64,000 nt of DNA. Origin: Prorocentrum cordatum (taxonomy: Eukaryota > Sar > Dinophyceae > Prorocentrales > Prorocentraceae). The position numbers and the translations under genes are program-made. Below the pieces are notes generated by a model. The model saw nothing but the letters and a program-made list of their open reading frames with translations, was not told the DNA's origin and made no database searches. The DNA is taken from the NCBI GenBank assembly GCA_963575745.1, contig CAUYUJ010015826.1, forward strand, positions 502,501 to 566,500. The letters are read 5' to 3'. Below, piece after piece: positions 21,056 to 33,056 of the stretch. The number at the start of each line of letters is the position of its first letter. The first letter of the stretch is position 1.

Positions 21056-23468
21056 GCCTCACAACGTGACAAGGCATGAAGAAGGTGGCGGCTAACAACG
21101 TGAGGCTCTCCAACGGCTAGATGGCGTCTGCAGGAGCAGAGTGCGACGCTAGATGGCAGGAGCATTTCGCAGCGGTCACGGGCGGACAGGTGTGTCCTGA
21201 CCCAGCTGCTCGCGAGTGTCCGCTTTCGGCGCCCGTCGGATTCCGCACAACACCGAGCTCCACGCTCGCCGCTAATCTGGCCCTCCCCTCTTTCAAGGGG
21301 GTCGGTCCCGACAGCATCCCCGCCGAGTTCCTGAAGGCTGGCGGGGGCCCGTTGGCCATCGCCCATAACAAATTGCAGAATCGGATCGGTGAGAGGGGCG
21401 AATGGCCCTGGCAGTGGCAGGGCGGCCGCTGCGTCCCGATCCTTAAAGGTAAGGGCCCACGGGACGACTGCGACGAGTACCGTGGTCTACTCCTCGCCGA
21501 CCACATGTCCAAGTCCTTTGTCGGTCAGATTAAGGACAGGGTCGACGAGCACTACAACGACGGCATTTCACAGCACCAGTACGGTGCAGTGCCGCGCCGT
21601 GGCGCGGACATGGCTGCCCACGTTATCCGTTCTTTGATCGACCGTGCTCATCTCATGAAGTATTCGATTTTCGTATTGTTCGTCGACTTGTCGAAGGCGT
21701 TCGACAAGATCTGTCGTGAACTCGTTCTGGGGTGACCTCACCGTGTTTCTGCTGACCGCGAGAGCCGAGTCGGACACCTACGTGCCATGGACATCCTTGA
21801 GCATGCCGCCAATCACATTTACGAGTATATCGACAAGCATGGGCCTATCCTTCGCCAGTGGGGCGTTAGCAATGCCACGATCGCCATGCTGTCAACTCTC
21901 CATGACGGCAGTTGGTTCTCGTTTGGAGATCTCGAGTCCGTTGTGCGATACGGACTTGGTGGCCGCCAAGGCTGCAAGGTAGGGGCGGCGATTTTTAATG
22001 CAGCGTATGATATATCGTTATTGCTTGTTCGCCAGTGGCTTGAGCAGGCCGGGGTTGCAATTCGATTGCGTATTTTTTCGGAGGCGTTCTTTTCAAGGGA
22101 GGTTCCGAGGAGGATGCGGGGTAAGCAGGCGCCTCCAGGGCAGCCCCCCCAGACAGTAACTGACGCTGCGTTTATTGACGACGAACGCATCGTCACAATG
22201 GCTCCTACTGCTGCGCGACTGCGTGCTGCCATGGACACAGTTGTAGTTGCGCTGGCTATAGTATTTTCGGATTTCGGGCTCAATATTAATTGGAGCCCTG
22301 GAAACACGGAAGGAATGGTGCACGTTATGGGGTACGGGGCGGGACCCATGCTTCGCGCTCTCACCCACCCCGACGGCCGTTACCTCCACGCTCCTTCCGC
22401 GAAGGGCCTCCCAGCGCAGAAATTAATTTTAGTTGATCGGTACAAACATATGGGCGGAATCGTCCAGATCGATCGGGGTTTAGGTGTCGACGCGAGGCAC
22501 AAGGCTCAGCAGGCCCTCCATGCGTATGGCCCCATAGCCCGCCGAGTCTTTGGGAGCCCCGTCGTGTGCGACTGGCTGAAGTTCTCATTGTTGCAGTCGC
22601 TGATTCTTAGCTGCCTCCTCTATTCTGCTCACATTGTAGCGCCGACCAGAGGGTATATACGCACGCTCCAAAGCCCCGACATGCGGGTGCTGAGGAAAAT
22701 GTGCGACGACAGTCGATACCGGAAGCCATATTTTTCTGACCTAGAAGTCCGACGTCGGATGCAGCAGCCGTCGATCGATTGCATTTTGCGGCGCGCTAGG
22801 CTCAGGCACGGCGCCCGGCTTGTAAGAAACAGGCCTGCCGCTCTTTTCGCCCTCCTGGGCGATAGACCCCAGGCCAACTCGAGGGCCCGAGGGGGGCGTG
22901 ACCGCGTCGAGCCCCTGCCGCGGGTCGATTTTTTCATCAGCGACCTCGCTTGGCTTAGGGAGCATTCGTGTGTGCCTGCTTTCTGGGACCTTCCTGATCC
23001 AGCTGTCTGCGCCGAGCCTTGGTGCGAGCAGATGGCTTGTGCCGAGTGGGGTGATCGCGTCCCGCCGATCTTTTTCGTCGGGTCTATCGCCGATCCCCCT
23101 TCGAAGTGTGGCCCCGCCCCGCTCCAACCTTTTGAGTGCGAGGTGTGTCATGCCTCATTTGCAACATATTGTGCGCTCGCATCGCACCATACGTCAGCAC
23201 ATAAGAAGCGCAGAGCATTTAACGAGTACGTGGGTGATACGTCCACTTGTCCGGTGTGCCAGCATGTGTACTCTTTTTTCGTCTACACTTCCTCAAGAAT
23301 CTTGCCAGGAGTAGGTGTGGACCTCAACTAATTGGTGACAGCTTCAGAAAGCCGCCACTAGCGGAACGGCTGCGAGCAGAAGCTCGTGACCGTGCCCTCC
23401 TTGTCCACGCCCGGTCTATGGGCCGAAACTGGCTCAAAAAAGGCGACCGCCTACCGAGGTCGCGCTAG
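21056..23468 (+). pseudogene. Non-LTR retrotransposon reverse transcriptase, disrupted (RT1)
   Basis: A retrotransposon reverse transcriptase. Coding similarity begins just before 21,121, where a TAG (21,118-21,120) precedes the ATG. The fingers region has GPDSIPAEFLKA (about 21,307). Palm motif A is FVDLSKAFD (about 21,680-21,706). After an in-frame TGA (21,733-21,735, where related proteins often have Trp) the same frame continues with GGRQGC (motif B) and FIDDE (about 22,171-22,185), a variant of the usual Y/F-x-D-D box. A KHMGGIVQID stretch and a C-terminal C2H2-type finger (CEVCHASF...H...H) and CPVC follow. A frameshift near a T run at 23,273-23,278 moves the C-terminus to another frame, open to 23,468. 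No endonuclease domain is seen; the 5' end is truncated by minisatellite. Confidence 0.85.
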
Positions 23469-23519
23469 TTAGTGTCTTTTCGTTGTCTCATCCGTTATAC
23501 TTGCGCCTGCCATGCCTCG

Positions 23520-24544
23520 GGAAAGAATAAAGGGCCGATTTGGGGCCCTTTTGGGGTGCTCCAGGGCCGTCTTGGAGGCCATCTTGGGCGTCTTGGAGGC
23601 CTCTTGTGCCGTCTTGGAGCCATCGTGGGGCCGTCTTGGGGATATCTTGGGCCGTTCGGGGGCCATCTTGCAGGCCTCTTGGGCGATCTTGGGGCGATCT
23701 TTGGGGGCTCTTGCGCCGTCGCGGGCCGTTGGAAAACCGAACAGAAGGACATGCCCAAATCCTTGAAACACAAACAGCTAACCAATGATGTTGTCCTCTT
23801 CGGGCCTTCTTGGAGGCTTTTCTGGAGGCCCTCTTGGAGGCCTCTTGAGCCGTCTTGGAGACCTCTTGGGGGCCCATAGGGCCGTTTTGGTCCATCTTGG
23901 AGCCATCTTGGACCGTCTTGGCGGCCTCCTGGCCCGTCTAACGCCGTCGGGTGCCGTTTTGGGGTGTCTCTCTGGGCCGACTTGGGGCCCTTTTGGGGTG
24001 CTCCAGGGCCGTCTTGGAGGCCATCTTGGGCGTCTTGGAGGCCTCTTGTGCCGTCTTGGAGCCATCGTGGGGCCGTCTTGGGTGCTTCCTGGGCCCTTCT
24101 GGGGCCATCTTGGAGGCCTCTTTGGGCGATCTTGGGGCGATCTTTGGGGGCTCTTGCGCCGTTTCGGGCCGGCTGGAAAGAAGCACGCGCCCCACCGGTG
24201 GCAAATCAAGAATTTTGGCCTATTCGGGCCTTCCTGGAGGCATTCCTGGAGGCCTTCTTGGAGGCCCATTGGGCTGTCTTGGGGACCTCTCGGGGGTCCT
24301 TTGCGCCGTCTTGGGCCATCTTGGAGCCATCTTAGCCCGTCTTGGTGGTCTCCTGGCCCGTCTGACGCCGTCGGGAGCTGTTTAGGGGGCCTTTCCTGGG
24401 CCGACTTGAGGCGTTTTTGGGGTGCTCCAGGGCCGTCTTGGAGGCCATCTTGGGCGTCGTTGATGCTTCCTAGGCCGCCTTGGGGCCTCGGGGGCCTCTT
24501 GGGCCATTATGGGGCCATCTTGGATGCTGGACATTTGCCCGTTC
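23520..24544. repeat. Degenerate CTTGGGCCGT minisatellite block
   Basis: Units of the TTGGGCCGTCTTGGAGGCC type. Two long sub-blocks (about 23,537-23,725 and 23,985-24,170) are almost the same, including GGTGCTCCAGGGCCGTCTTG, pointing to recent duplication with a spacing of about 450 bp. The recurring CCGTTGGAAAACCG insert is present near 23,726. Confidence 0.85.
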
Positions 24545-25165
24545 GCGCTCAGATTGTGGGGCGTCTCAAGCGAAACGCTGATGCTGTTTCCCCCAGCTTT
24601 TTTCGTTTTGAGAGTTCCATGATCACCGCGACGTAGCAGGCGCAGCATTTGAGCATCCCCAAGGGGACCTGCCAGTGGAGACACAGTCATGCTTAGACCT
24701 ACTTGCAATCAGACCCAGTTTTTTCTCTATCAGCTGTAGGCAATGCCACTCACGCTCAAACTCGGCCACTTCAGACACTCAAAGGGATTGTGGTACAGCA
24801 GATATGCACATATGGGGATCCTGGCGTCGAGATTATTATACTGGGATTCCACGCTTGTAGGGTTCCACTTGCGCAGAATTTCGCGCATATGGTGTTCCAC
24901 ACTTCTCACGAATGAATTGGTTGGTGCCCACACGACGGCTTCACACTGCGACCTTCCGTTTCAAATCAAGATAGCATGGTTTGGTCACAGAGTATCGGGT
25001 CGTTCTTGGTAGTAGCATCGGCGTGCCACCTTGCCGGCATGGCTGTGCAGGTTGTCTCCACTGCCATCCTGTATCAAGTTATTTTCAGCCCGAAGTTGAA
25101 GATGCAAGTGGCTTAATCCATTCCGCCGAGCCCCAGAAAGAGTCAGAATTTGCGGCGATCGTGAA
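24545..25165. other. Spacer with a dispersed repeat copy
   Basis: Positions 24,528-24,675 resemble the paired copies at 62,688-62,980 (shared TTGCCCGTT, CAGATTGTGGGG and TGATCACCGCGA). Positions 24,680-25,160 show no repeat or gene that I recognise. Confidence 0.45.
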
Positions 25166-28100
25166 AGTTATCGAAGACGCCTGCGGCGAACCACCGCCAC
25201 CCCCTGCCCCTTTGGAAGCGCCTCTGTGGCCGACAGCTGGGCCAGAGTTTGGCCAAGCTATCGGGCCAGTTGTTCCCCTAGTCGGTTTGGAAAGACTTCG
25301 GGGAACGCATGGGGGAGCAAGAAGAGGAGGAGGAGGAGGAGGAGGAGGACGAGGAAAAAAGAGGAGGATGAGGAGGAGGAGGAGGAGGAGGAGGAGGCCT
25401 CTTGGGCGCCTCTTGGGGCACTCCTGGGGCCTCCTGGAAGCTTCCCGGGGGCCTCTCGGAGGGTTTTGGGGGGCCGTTGGGGGCTTCTTGGGGGCCTCTT
25501 TGGCCGTCTCAGGGCGTTCCTGGCTTGTCTGACGCCGTCGGAAGCCGTCTTGGGGGCCTGCCTGGATCGTCTTGAGGCCCTCTCGGGGCATAGCAGGGGG
25601 GTTCTTAGAGGCCATCTTGGGCGTCTTGGAGGCCTCTTGGGCCGTTTTGGGGCCCTCTTGGGGCCGTCTTGGGGGCCTCTTGGGCCGTCATGGGGCCACC
25701 TTGGAGGCCTCTTGGGCGATTTTGGAGGCCTCTTGCGCCGTCTTGAGCCGTCGGAATGCCGAGAAGAAGCAAATGCCAACATCTTTCAAACACCAAAAAG
25801 CAAATCAATGATTTTTGCATGTTCGTGGCCTCCTGGAAGACCTCCTGGAAGCCTTTTGGTTCGTCTTGGAGGCCTCCTGGGTGCCTCTTGAGCCGTCTTG
25901 GGCCATCTTGAGGCCATCTTAGGCCGTCTTGGGTGCATCTTGGGCCGTCTTGGAGGCATCTTGGGGCCATCTTAGCCGTCTTGGAGGCCTTTGTGGCCGT
26001 CTCGGAGGCCTCTTCGGCCCTCTTGGGGCCGTCTTGGGGGCCTCTTGGGCCGCCATGGGGCAATTTTGGAGGCCTCGTGGGCGATCTTGGGGGCCTCTTG
26101 CGCCGTCTTGAGCCGTCGGAATGCCGAAAAGAAGCAAATACCAACATCCTTCAAAGACCGAAAGACCATCAATGACTTTGGCCTCTTCGGGCCCTCCTGG
26201 AGGACCTCTTGGAGGCCTCTTGGGCCGTCTTGGAGGCCTCTTGGGGGCCTCTTGGGCCATCTGGAGGCCGCCATCTCAGGCCGTCTTGGGTGCATCTTGG
26301 GCCGTGTTGGAAGCGTCTTGGGGTCATTTTAGCCGTCTTGTAGGCATCTTGGGCGTCTTGGAGGCCTCTTCGGCCCTCTTGGAGCCCTCTTGGGGGCATC
26401 TTGGAGGCCTTTTGGGCCGTCATGGGGCCATCTTGGAGACCTCTTGGGCGATCTTGGGGCGATCTTGAGGGCCTCTTGGGCCGTCGGAAGGTCGAAAAGG
26501 CGAAACTGCCAAAATCCTTCAAAGACAGAACGAACATCAATGATTTTGGCCTCTTCGGGCCCTCCTGGAGGACCTCTTGGAGGCCTCTTGGGTTGTGTTG
26601 GGCCGTCTTGGAGGCTTCTCGGGCGACCTTGGAGGTATCTTGGACTCTCTGGGGCCGTATGGGAGGCCGTCTTGGACCATCTTAGGCGGAATTGGAGACC
26701 ATCTTGGAGGCCATCTTGGGCCAACGTGGCCATCTTGGAGGCCATCTTGAGCCGTCTTGGAGGATTTTTCCGGGATTGAGTTCTTTTTCAGGTGGCCGGC
26801 GGGACGGGCCGAAGCCCCAGGGGGAGTTCTTTTGGAAAAAGAGCCCAAACCAAAACCGAGAGGGTTTAGCACGCCAGGCACCCGTGTAATGAATCAACAG
26901 GGCGCGTCGGGTCGAAGACGCCTACGGCGAATCACCGCCGCCCCCTGCCTTTGTGGAAGCGCCTATGTGGCCGAACGTTGAGGCCAGACCTGCCAAGCTA
27001 TGGGACCATGTGTTCTCCGAATCGGTTTGGAAAGCCTTCGGGGAATACGTGGGCATCTTGAAGGTCATCTTGGCCGCCTGGAGGCCATCTTGACCCTTTC
27101 GGGCCTTCTTGGAGGACGTCTTGGAGGGCTCTTGGGCCGTCTTGGAGGCCATCTTGAGCGTCTTGAAGGCCTCTTCGGCCGTCTTGGGGGCCTCTTGGGG
27201 CAGTCTTGGGCCTCTTGGGCGATCTTTGGGGGCACTAGGGCCGTCCCGGGCCGTGGGAAGGCCGACAGAAGGCAAATGCCACAATCCTTCAAAAACTGAT
27301 GGGAAATCAATGATTTGGGCATTTTTCGGAGGCCCTCTTGGAGGCCTCTTGGACCGTCTAGGGCCATCTTAGTGCCATCTTCGCCCGTCTTCGTGGGCCC
27401 CTGGCCCGTCCGACGCCGTCGGAAGCCGTTGGGGGGCCCTCTCTGGGCCGACTTGGGGCCCTCTTGGAATGCTCTAGGGCCGTCTTGGAGGCCATCTTGG
27501 GCGTCTTAAAAAGCCCCTTGGGCGCTCTTTGAGGGCTCTTGGGCCGTCTCGGGCCGTCGGAAGGCCGAAACAAAGCAAATGCCAAAATCTGTCAAAACCT
27601 CCGGAAAGTCAGTGTTTTCTGCTTTTTCTGGCCTTTGGAGGCCTCTGGAGGCCTCTTGGGCCGTCTTGGACCAGCTTCGAGCCAACTTCGGCCATCTTGG
27701 TGGGCTCCTGTCGTGGGGCCATCTTGGAGGCCTCTTGGGCGATCTTGGGAGCCTCTTGGGCCGTCTTGGACCGTCGAAAAGTCGCAAAACTCAAGGAAAA
27801 TCAATGATTTTGGCCTCGTCGGGCCTTCCTGGAGGACCTCTTGGAGGCCTCTTGGGGGCCTCTTCGGCCGTCTTGGGCCATCTTGTGGCCATCTAAGGCC
27901 GTCTTGGAGGCATCTCGGGGCCATCGTAGCCGTCTTGGAGGCCATCTTGGCAATGTTTGAGACATCTTGGAGTCCATCGCCATCGAGGGCGTCTTGGAGG
28001 CCCCTTGGGCCGTCTTGGGGCCCTCTTGGGGCCGTCTTGGGGCCCTCTTGGGCCGTCTTGGGGCCATCTTGGAAGCCTCTTGGGCGATCTTCGGGCGACC

Positions 28101-29030
28101 TTGGGGCCCCCTTGGGCCGTCTTGGGCCGTCGGAAGGCCGAAAGGGCGCAAATGCCAAAAGCATTCACAAACCTTAAGAGAATCAATGATTTTGACCTCT
28201 GCGGGCCTTCTTGGAGGCCTCTTGGGCCATCTTGGAGGCCTCTTGGGGGCCCTTAGGGCCTAAGTCCGTTTTGGGTGCATCTTGGGCCGTCTTGGAGGCA
28301 CCTTGGGGCCATCTTAGCCGTCTTGGAGGCCATCTTGGCCGTCTTGGAGGCATCTTGGAGGCCATCTTGGCCGTCTTGGAGGCCATCTTGGGCCGTCTTG
28401 GGGTCCTCTTGGGCCGTCTTGGGATCCTCTTGGGGCCGTCTTGGGGGCCTCTTGGGCCGTTACGGGGCCATCTTGGAGGCCTCGTGGGCGATCTTTCGTC
28501 GATCTTGGGGGTCTCTTGGGCCGTCATGGGCCGTCGGAAAGCGGAAAAGGCGCAAATCCAAAATCATTCAAAAACTTACGGAAAATCAATGATTTTGCAT
28601 CTTGGAGCCTTCCTGGAGGACCTCTTGGAGGCCTCTCTGGCCATCTTGGAGGCCTCTTGGGGGCCGTCTTGTGCCATCTTCAGGCTATCTTAGGCCGTCT
28701 AGGGTACATCTTGGGCCGTCTTGGAGGCATCTTGGGGCCACCTGAGCCGTCTTGGAGACCATCTTGGCCGTCTTGGAGGCATCTTGGCCGTCTTGGAGGC
28801 CATCTTGGGGCCGTCTGGGGCAGGAAAACCGTTTGCAACCGGGTCTTCCGGGTGGCCGGCGGGACGGGCCGGAGCCCCAGGAAGGGGTTCTTTTGGAAAA
28901 AGAACCCAAACCAAAAGCCAGATCATCCGGCACGCCAGGCACCCCTGCGATGAATCGACGGGGCGGCGGATCGAGTGACCTTCGGTCCAACTCGCCACCG
29001 TGCTTGGGCTGTGGGTCAGGAGCCTCTCTG
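25166..29030. repeat. Large degenerate CTTGGGCCGT minisatellite block with higher-order structure
   Basis: Head segments at 25,171-25,320 and 26,915-27,050; GGA/GAG tract at 25,318-25,400; tails at 26,792-26,920 and 28,850-29,030 (GGTGGCCGGCGGGACGGGCC). Within the units, an insert with GGAATGCCGAGAAGAAGCAA and a following TCAATGATTTTGG recurs near 25,748, 26,109, 26,483, 27,265, 27,556, 27,770, 28,127 and 28,530, that is about every 210-400 bp within the runs, with one gap of about 780 bp between 26,483 and 27,265. Confidence 0.87.
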
Positions 29031-31589
29031 AGGAATCTGAGTGTCTCTTGGCTGCAATCGCCATCGCGCCTGCCGTTTTCGACGTCGCCGCGACGCCGCG
29101 CCCTTCCGAGTCATCGGCTCGCGCTGCAGCGCCCGCGCGTCAGCGCGGGCTGCACGGCGCGCCGCGGTCGGGGGCGCCGCGGCCGCGTCGGTCGCGCCGG
29201 ACCCGCCGGCCGCTCTGCGCGCGAGCCCGCGCGCCCCAGCGCGGCCGCGGCGACGCGCCAGCCAGCGCCAAGCAGCCATCGCAATCGCCGGCGCATGGGT
29301 CTTGCAGAGAAAGTCGCGGACTGGCTGGCGGGTGGGAAAAAGTGCACGGGCATGGGGCGCGGTCACGCGCGGAGCAGGTTCGTTCGTTTTTGCTTGTAAG
29401 CGCGAGGTAGGCCCCCCCGAGGCTGGAAGATCAGCTCGTTCACCCTGGGTGTGCGCAGTGCACATGATCCTGCCCAATCGTTCATTCTGCATGTGAAGTC
29501 ATATCTTGTCAGCCACGCCTGCATCGACCCCCCACCTGCATGGCAACGAAAAAGATATCATGCGCGTTCGTTCGCTTCTCACAAGTCAGCAGTTTCCAAC
29601 AAAGACTTGGACGAAGAGCACGCGCGACTTGTCGCGCGCGCATGCCGAAATCCTGCACAATCTTTTTCGATTTCGCAAGGATGTCATAATTGAGTGCCCC
29701 GAGACAACACAACAACGCGCGATATGGCAACATGGCTTGCCAAAACACGTATGCGCGCTTTTGCGCATACCGTATGTATGATTCTGTTTTCATCCGGTGC
29801 AACCACACGGGCCCCTCGCGCATTCATGCGCCGTTGCGCGCGTTTTTTTTGGGGGGGGGGGAGGGGCGCGATCCCTGTCACATCATTCCACGCGAGATAC
29901 CGGCGCGCGCTGGCCAGCCGCGCGTGTCGAGATCCATCCAGATTTCATCGCCGACGCGCGGGCACCATCATCGTTCTCGGCGTGATCAGCATCGGCGCCG
30001 TCATTGGCCTTGCCGTCGTCACCAGCATCGCCGTCACCAGCATCGCTGCAATCATGACCGTGTCAGCCTGTGTCGACGTCGCCATGGCACCGCGCCCACC
30101 CGAAACACCGACTCGCACTGTCAGCGCGGCCTGCAAAACGCGCTCGGTAGTTCCCAGCGGTCAACGCCACTGCGGCCGCGTCGGTCGCGCCAGACTAGTT
30201 GGCCGCTCTGCGCGCGAGCCTCCGCGCGCGCCAGCGCGGCCGCAGTGACGCGCCAGCGAACGCCGAACAATCATCGCAATTGCCGACAGCGTCGCATGGA
30301 TTTTGTAAACCAAGTTGCGGGTGGGTGGGTGGGATGATTGCGCGAGCAAAGAGTGAATTGTACTTCGATGGCTCCACACATGTTGTGTTGCACAACGCGG
30401 ATAGCTGGAAACGCAGCGTTTTGGGCCCACACCGGCTAACATTTGTCCGCTTGTACTCCAAGTTGTTCGAACGATTCTTATACGGCACGTAAACAAAATG
30501 TTGTACCACTTGGTGTCTTCAACGACGCGCGCCACTTTTGCAGTGGATGTTCGTTTCCACCCCCCTCCCTCCAAATCTGAATGATCAGCTGCGGTCCGGG
30601 TTCGTCGAAACAGTTCGGTGGCACAACGTTATGTCGAGAGCTCTTGAAAAAAACCATGGCTCTTCGCCACGCGCCCAGTAATATGATCGGGGGAGACGAG
30701 GTGAAGGAACTATGCAGTACGGTTGACACTGCGCGGCAGAAGCGGTGATCAACATTTTGCCGACGCACGGTACGTCGCTTGGCGAAACGCCGCCGAGCCT
30801 TTAGGGATCCCCCGCCCGGTGCCGCGCGGGCCGTTGCTGGGGCAGCGGAAAATCGGCGTCTACCTAACATACTAATGTTATACGTGCGTCGCCCTTGGGG
30901 GCGACGCGCGCACCGAAGAATCTCATAGCAGATGCGTCGGAGCGGGCGTTTTCTGGCCACACCGCTCGGGAAACGATCTACTACAAGATGGGTGTACGAT
31001 ATGCTCGGGTCGGACGAGGGCGTGCAAGGAGAACATACACTACCAATTTGCGGGTGGGTGGGTGGGATGATTGCGCGAGCAATGGTGTTGAACATCTCAC
31101 GTTCGGCAGGGTGAATTGCACTTCGATGGCTCTACAAATATTGCACAGCATGGATAGCTGGAAAAACAGCGTTTGGGACCCACTTGTGTCTGCATTTCCT
31201 CCGAGTTAATCGAAAGATTCCGATACGGCACATCGACAAAATGTTGCACCACCTGGTGTCTTCCAGAACGCGCGCCGCCTTTGCAGTGGATGTTCGCTTC
31301 CAACCCCCCTCCCTCCAAATCTGAATGATTGGCTGCGCGCCTCCAAAGAGAACGTATAGCACTAGCGCGTCTCTGTGCGTCCTGGAAGAGACCCCCCCGC
31401 GCGCCGGGGGGGGGGGGGGCCGCGCGACTTTAGCCGGCGCTGGCCCGCCGAGCCCGCGTACGGCCCCGCCATGCGGGCGGCGCGGCCGGCGGCGGCGGCC
31501 GAGGGCGGGGGCCACGCGGGCGAGGAACACGGGGCGGGTTCTCCGTAAAAGGGTCAACGAACAAGGAGAAGGAGGAGGAGAAGGAGAAC
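29031..31589. repeat. Region of dispersed direct-repeat pairs
   Basis: Pair 1: 29,130-29,350 and 30,120-30,340 share GGCCGCTCTGCGCGCGAGCC and CGACGCGCCAGC-type blocks. Pair 2: about 30,315-30,585 and 31,045-31,328 share GCGGGTGGGTGGGTGGGATG, GATAGCTGGAAA and CCCCCCTCCCTCCAAATCTG in the same order. No intact gene was recognised; hydrophobic frames at 29,980-30,110 come from GTC/ATC-rich sequence. Confidence 0.65.
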
Positions 31590-31870
31590 AAAAAGCATGC
31601 TAATCATAGTAATACGGAAAGAAAGGATAATAATAACCATGATAATAAGAAAACTATGAGAAATCATACGAATAAGAATGCGAATAAGAAGAAACATACG
31701 AATAATATTACTAATAATAATAACAGTACCAATACTGCTACTAGTACTACTAATAATATAATAATAATAATAACAATGACAATAATAATAATATAGAATA
31801 ATAATAATAATAATACATAGGAATAATAATAAGAATAATAAAAATAATAATAATAAGAAGAAGAAGAATA
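31590..31870. repeat. AAT-type compound microsatellite
   Basis: AAT/AATA-rich run, strikingly AT-rich against its surroundings. A shorter relative lies at 33,265-33,370, and both lead into a single arm of foldback family F1. Confidence 0.9.
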
Positions 31871-32038
31871 AACGGCATGAGCATAGCCTTTCGGAGGTCC
31901 TCGCAGATTTCTGGGGTCGGCATTTGACCCCCCGCCCCCCGGGGTCCGCCAGCATCCGCGGGCGAGGCGCACGGGTGCGGCTGGCCCATAGGCGGGGGCG
32001 CCAAGGTCTGAGGAGCAAGAGGTCATGATGATGATGAT

Positions 32039-32257
32039 ACGTTCCAGGAGTTCCCGGATTCCCAGGGTGTCTCGGGTCCCCGCAGGTTCCACATGGGCCG
32101 CACAAGCGAGGGGCCGCTAGGTGTTCTAGAAACCCTGAGCGCACCCTGTACGTTCCAGGAGTTCCCGGATTCCTAGGATGCCTCAGGTTCCCGCATGTTC
32201 CAAATGGGCCGCCCCAGCGAGGGCCAATAGATGTGCTGGAAGTCTTGTCCAGCGAAT
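32039..32257. repeat. Two units of an about 111-bp repeat
   Basis: Units begin CGTTCCAGGAGTTCCCGGAT at 32,039 and 32,150; a third begins at 32,429 after the foldback element. Each carries ATGGGCC and GCGAGGGCC blocks. Confidence 0.8.
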
Positions 32258-32400
32258 GCATCTATACACCACCACCGTGCCAGGTCAGGGCCATCCTGGG
32301 CCCCAGGATGGTGTAGACCCTCCTGGCCTCGGCCAGGGCTTATACACCATCCCAGGGCCCAGGATGGCCCTGGTCTGGCACGGTGGTGGTGTATAGATGC
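32258..32400. mobile_element. Foldback element, family F2, copy 1
   Basis: Inverted arms of about 45 bp: GCATCTATACACCACCACCG at the left, complement at the right ending GGTGTATAGATGC. The interior also pairs (CAGGATGGTGTA / TACACCATCC). A relative is at 33,902-34,070. Confidence 0.88.
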
Positions 32401-32855
32401 TTTCTGCGTATCTTGGAGCGTATACTGTGCGTTCCAGGAGTTCCCGGACTCCCAGGATGTCGCAGGCTCCCTCTTGTTCAACATGGGCCACACAGGCGAG
32501 GGCCGCTAGCTGTACTAGAAACCCTGGAGCGCATCCTGAGCAGATCTTATGATGAGACGGCCATGCGCAGATTTTGTAGTGACCAGGGGCTGGGCGAGTG
32601 GCAACTCGCTGCTGGGAACGACGATGCATGGCGTAATCTCACGGTGCGTTTTTGTGTCTTATTCGGTGAAGTCGCGCCTCGAGGGCTGAGGGCCCCACGT
32701 AGAGTCCTGCCCCTTGCGGGCCAATTTGACAGGACTTCCATTCCATTCCACTATGATGAGACGGTTCCCGTCCCAGAAGGTGATCGTTGCGCACGTCGTG
32801 ACCAGGGCAAGAGCGGCCGCCGTTCTGCAGGTGGGCGGTGCGAGGGCGCGAAGTG
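32401..32855. other. Third 111-bp unit and an unassigned open stretch
   Basis: The unit runs 32,429-32,540. The + frame from about 32,545 to 32,640 (RSYDETAMRRFCSDQGLG...) looks protein-like and is followed by GT, so it could be an exon; no family is recognised. Confidence 0.35.
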
Positions 32856-33048
32856 TTGAGTCGGGCGTGTCCCTCTACAGGGGGATTTTCGACGAAAAAT
32901 ATAAGATACCCCAAAAATAATCAAAACAATAATTCTAACATAGCCTGGGGACTATCATTTGAATGATGTTTGACCTTTTTGGGGCATTTTTGTAGTATTT
33001 TTTACTTTTCGTCGAAAATCCCCCTGTAGGGGGACACGCCCGACTCAA
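32856..33048. mobile_element. GTCGGGC TIR element (MITE-like), copy 1
   Basis: 193 bp with nearly perfect TIRs: left TTGAGTCGGGCGTGTCCC then TCTACAGGGGGATTTTCG, right its complement ending CGCCCGACTCAA. Target-site duplication GCGAAGTG at 32,848-32,855 and 33,049-33,056. AT-rich core with no ORF. Confidence 0.92.
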
Positions 33049-33056
33049 GCGAAGTG

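Noticed and set aside
29694-30248. Hydrophobic frame at 29,980-30,110 suggesting membrane segments
   Set aside because: It arises from GTC/ATC-rich sequence inside a dispersed repeat with no other coding evidence.
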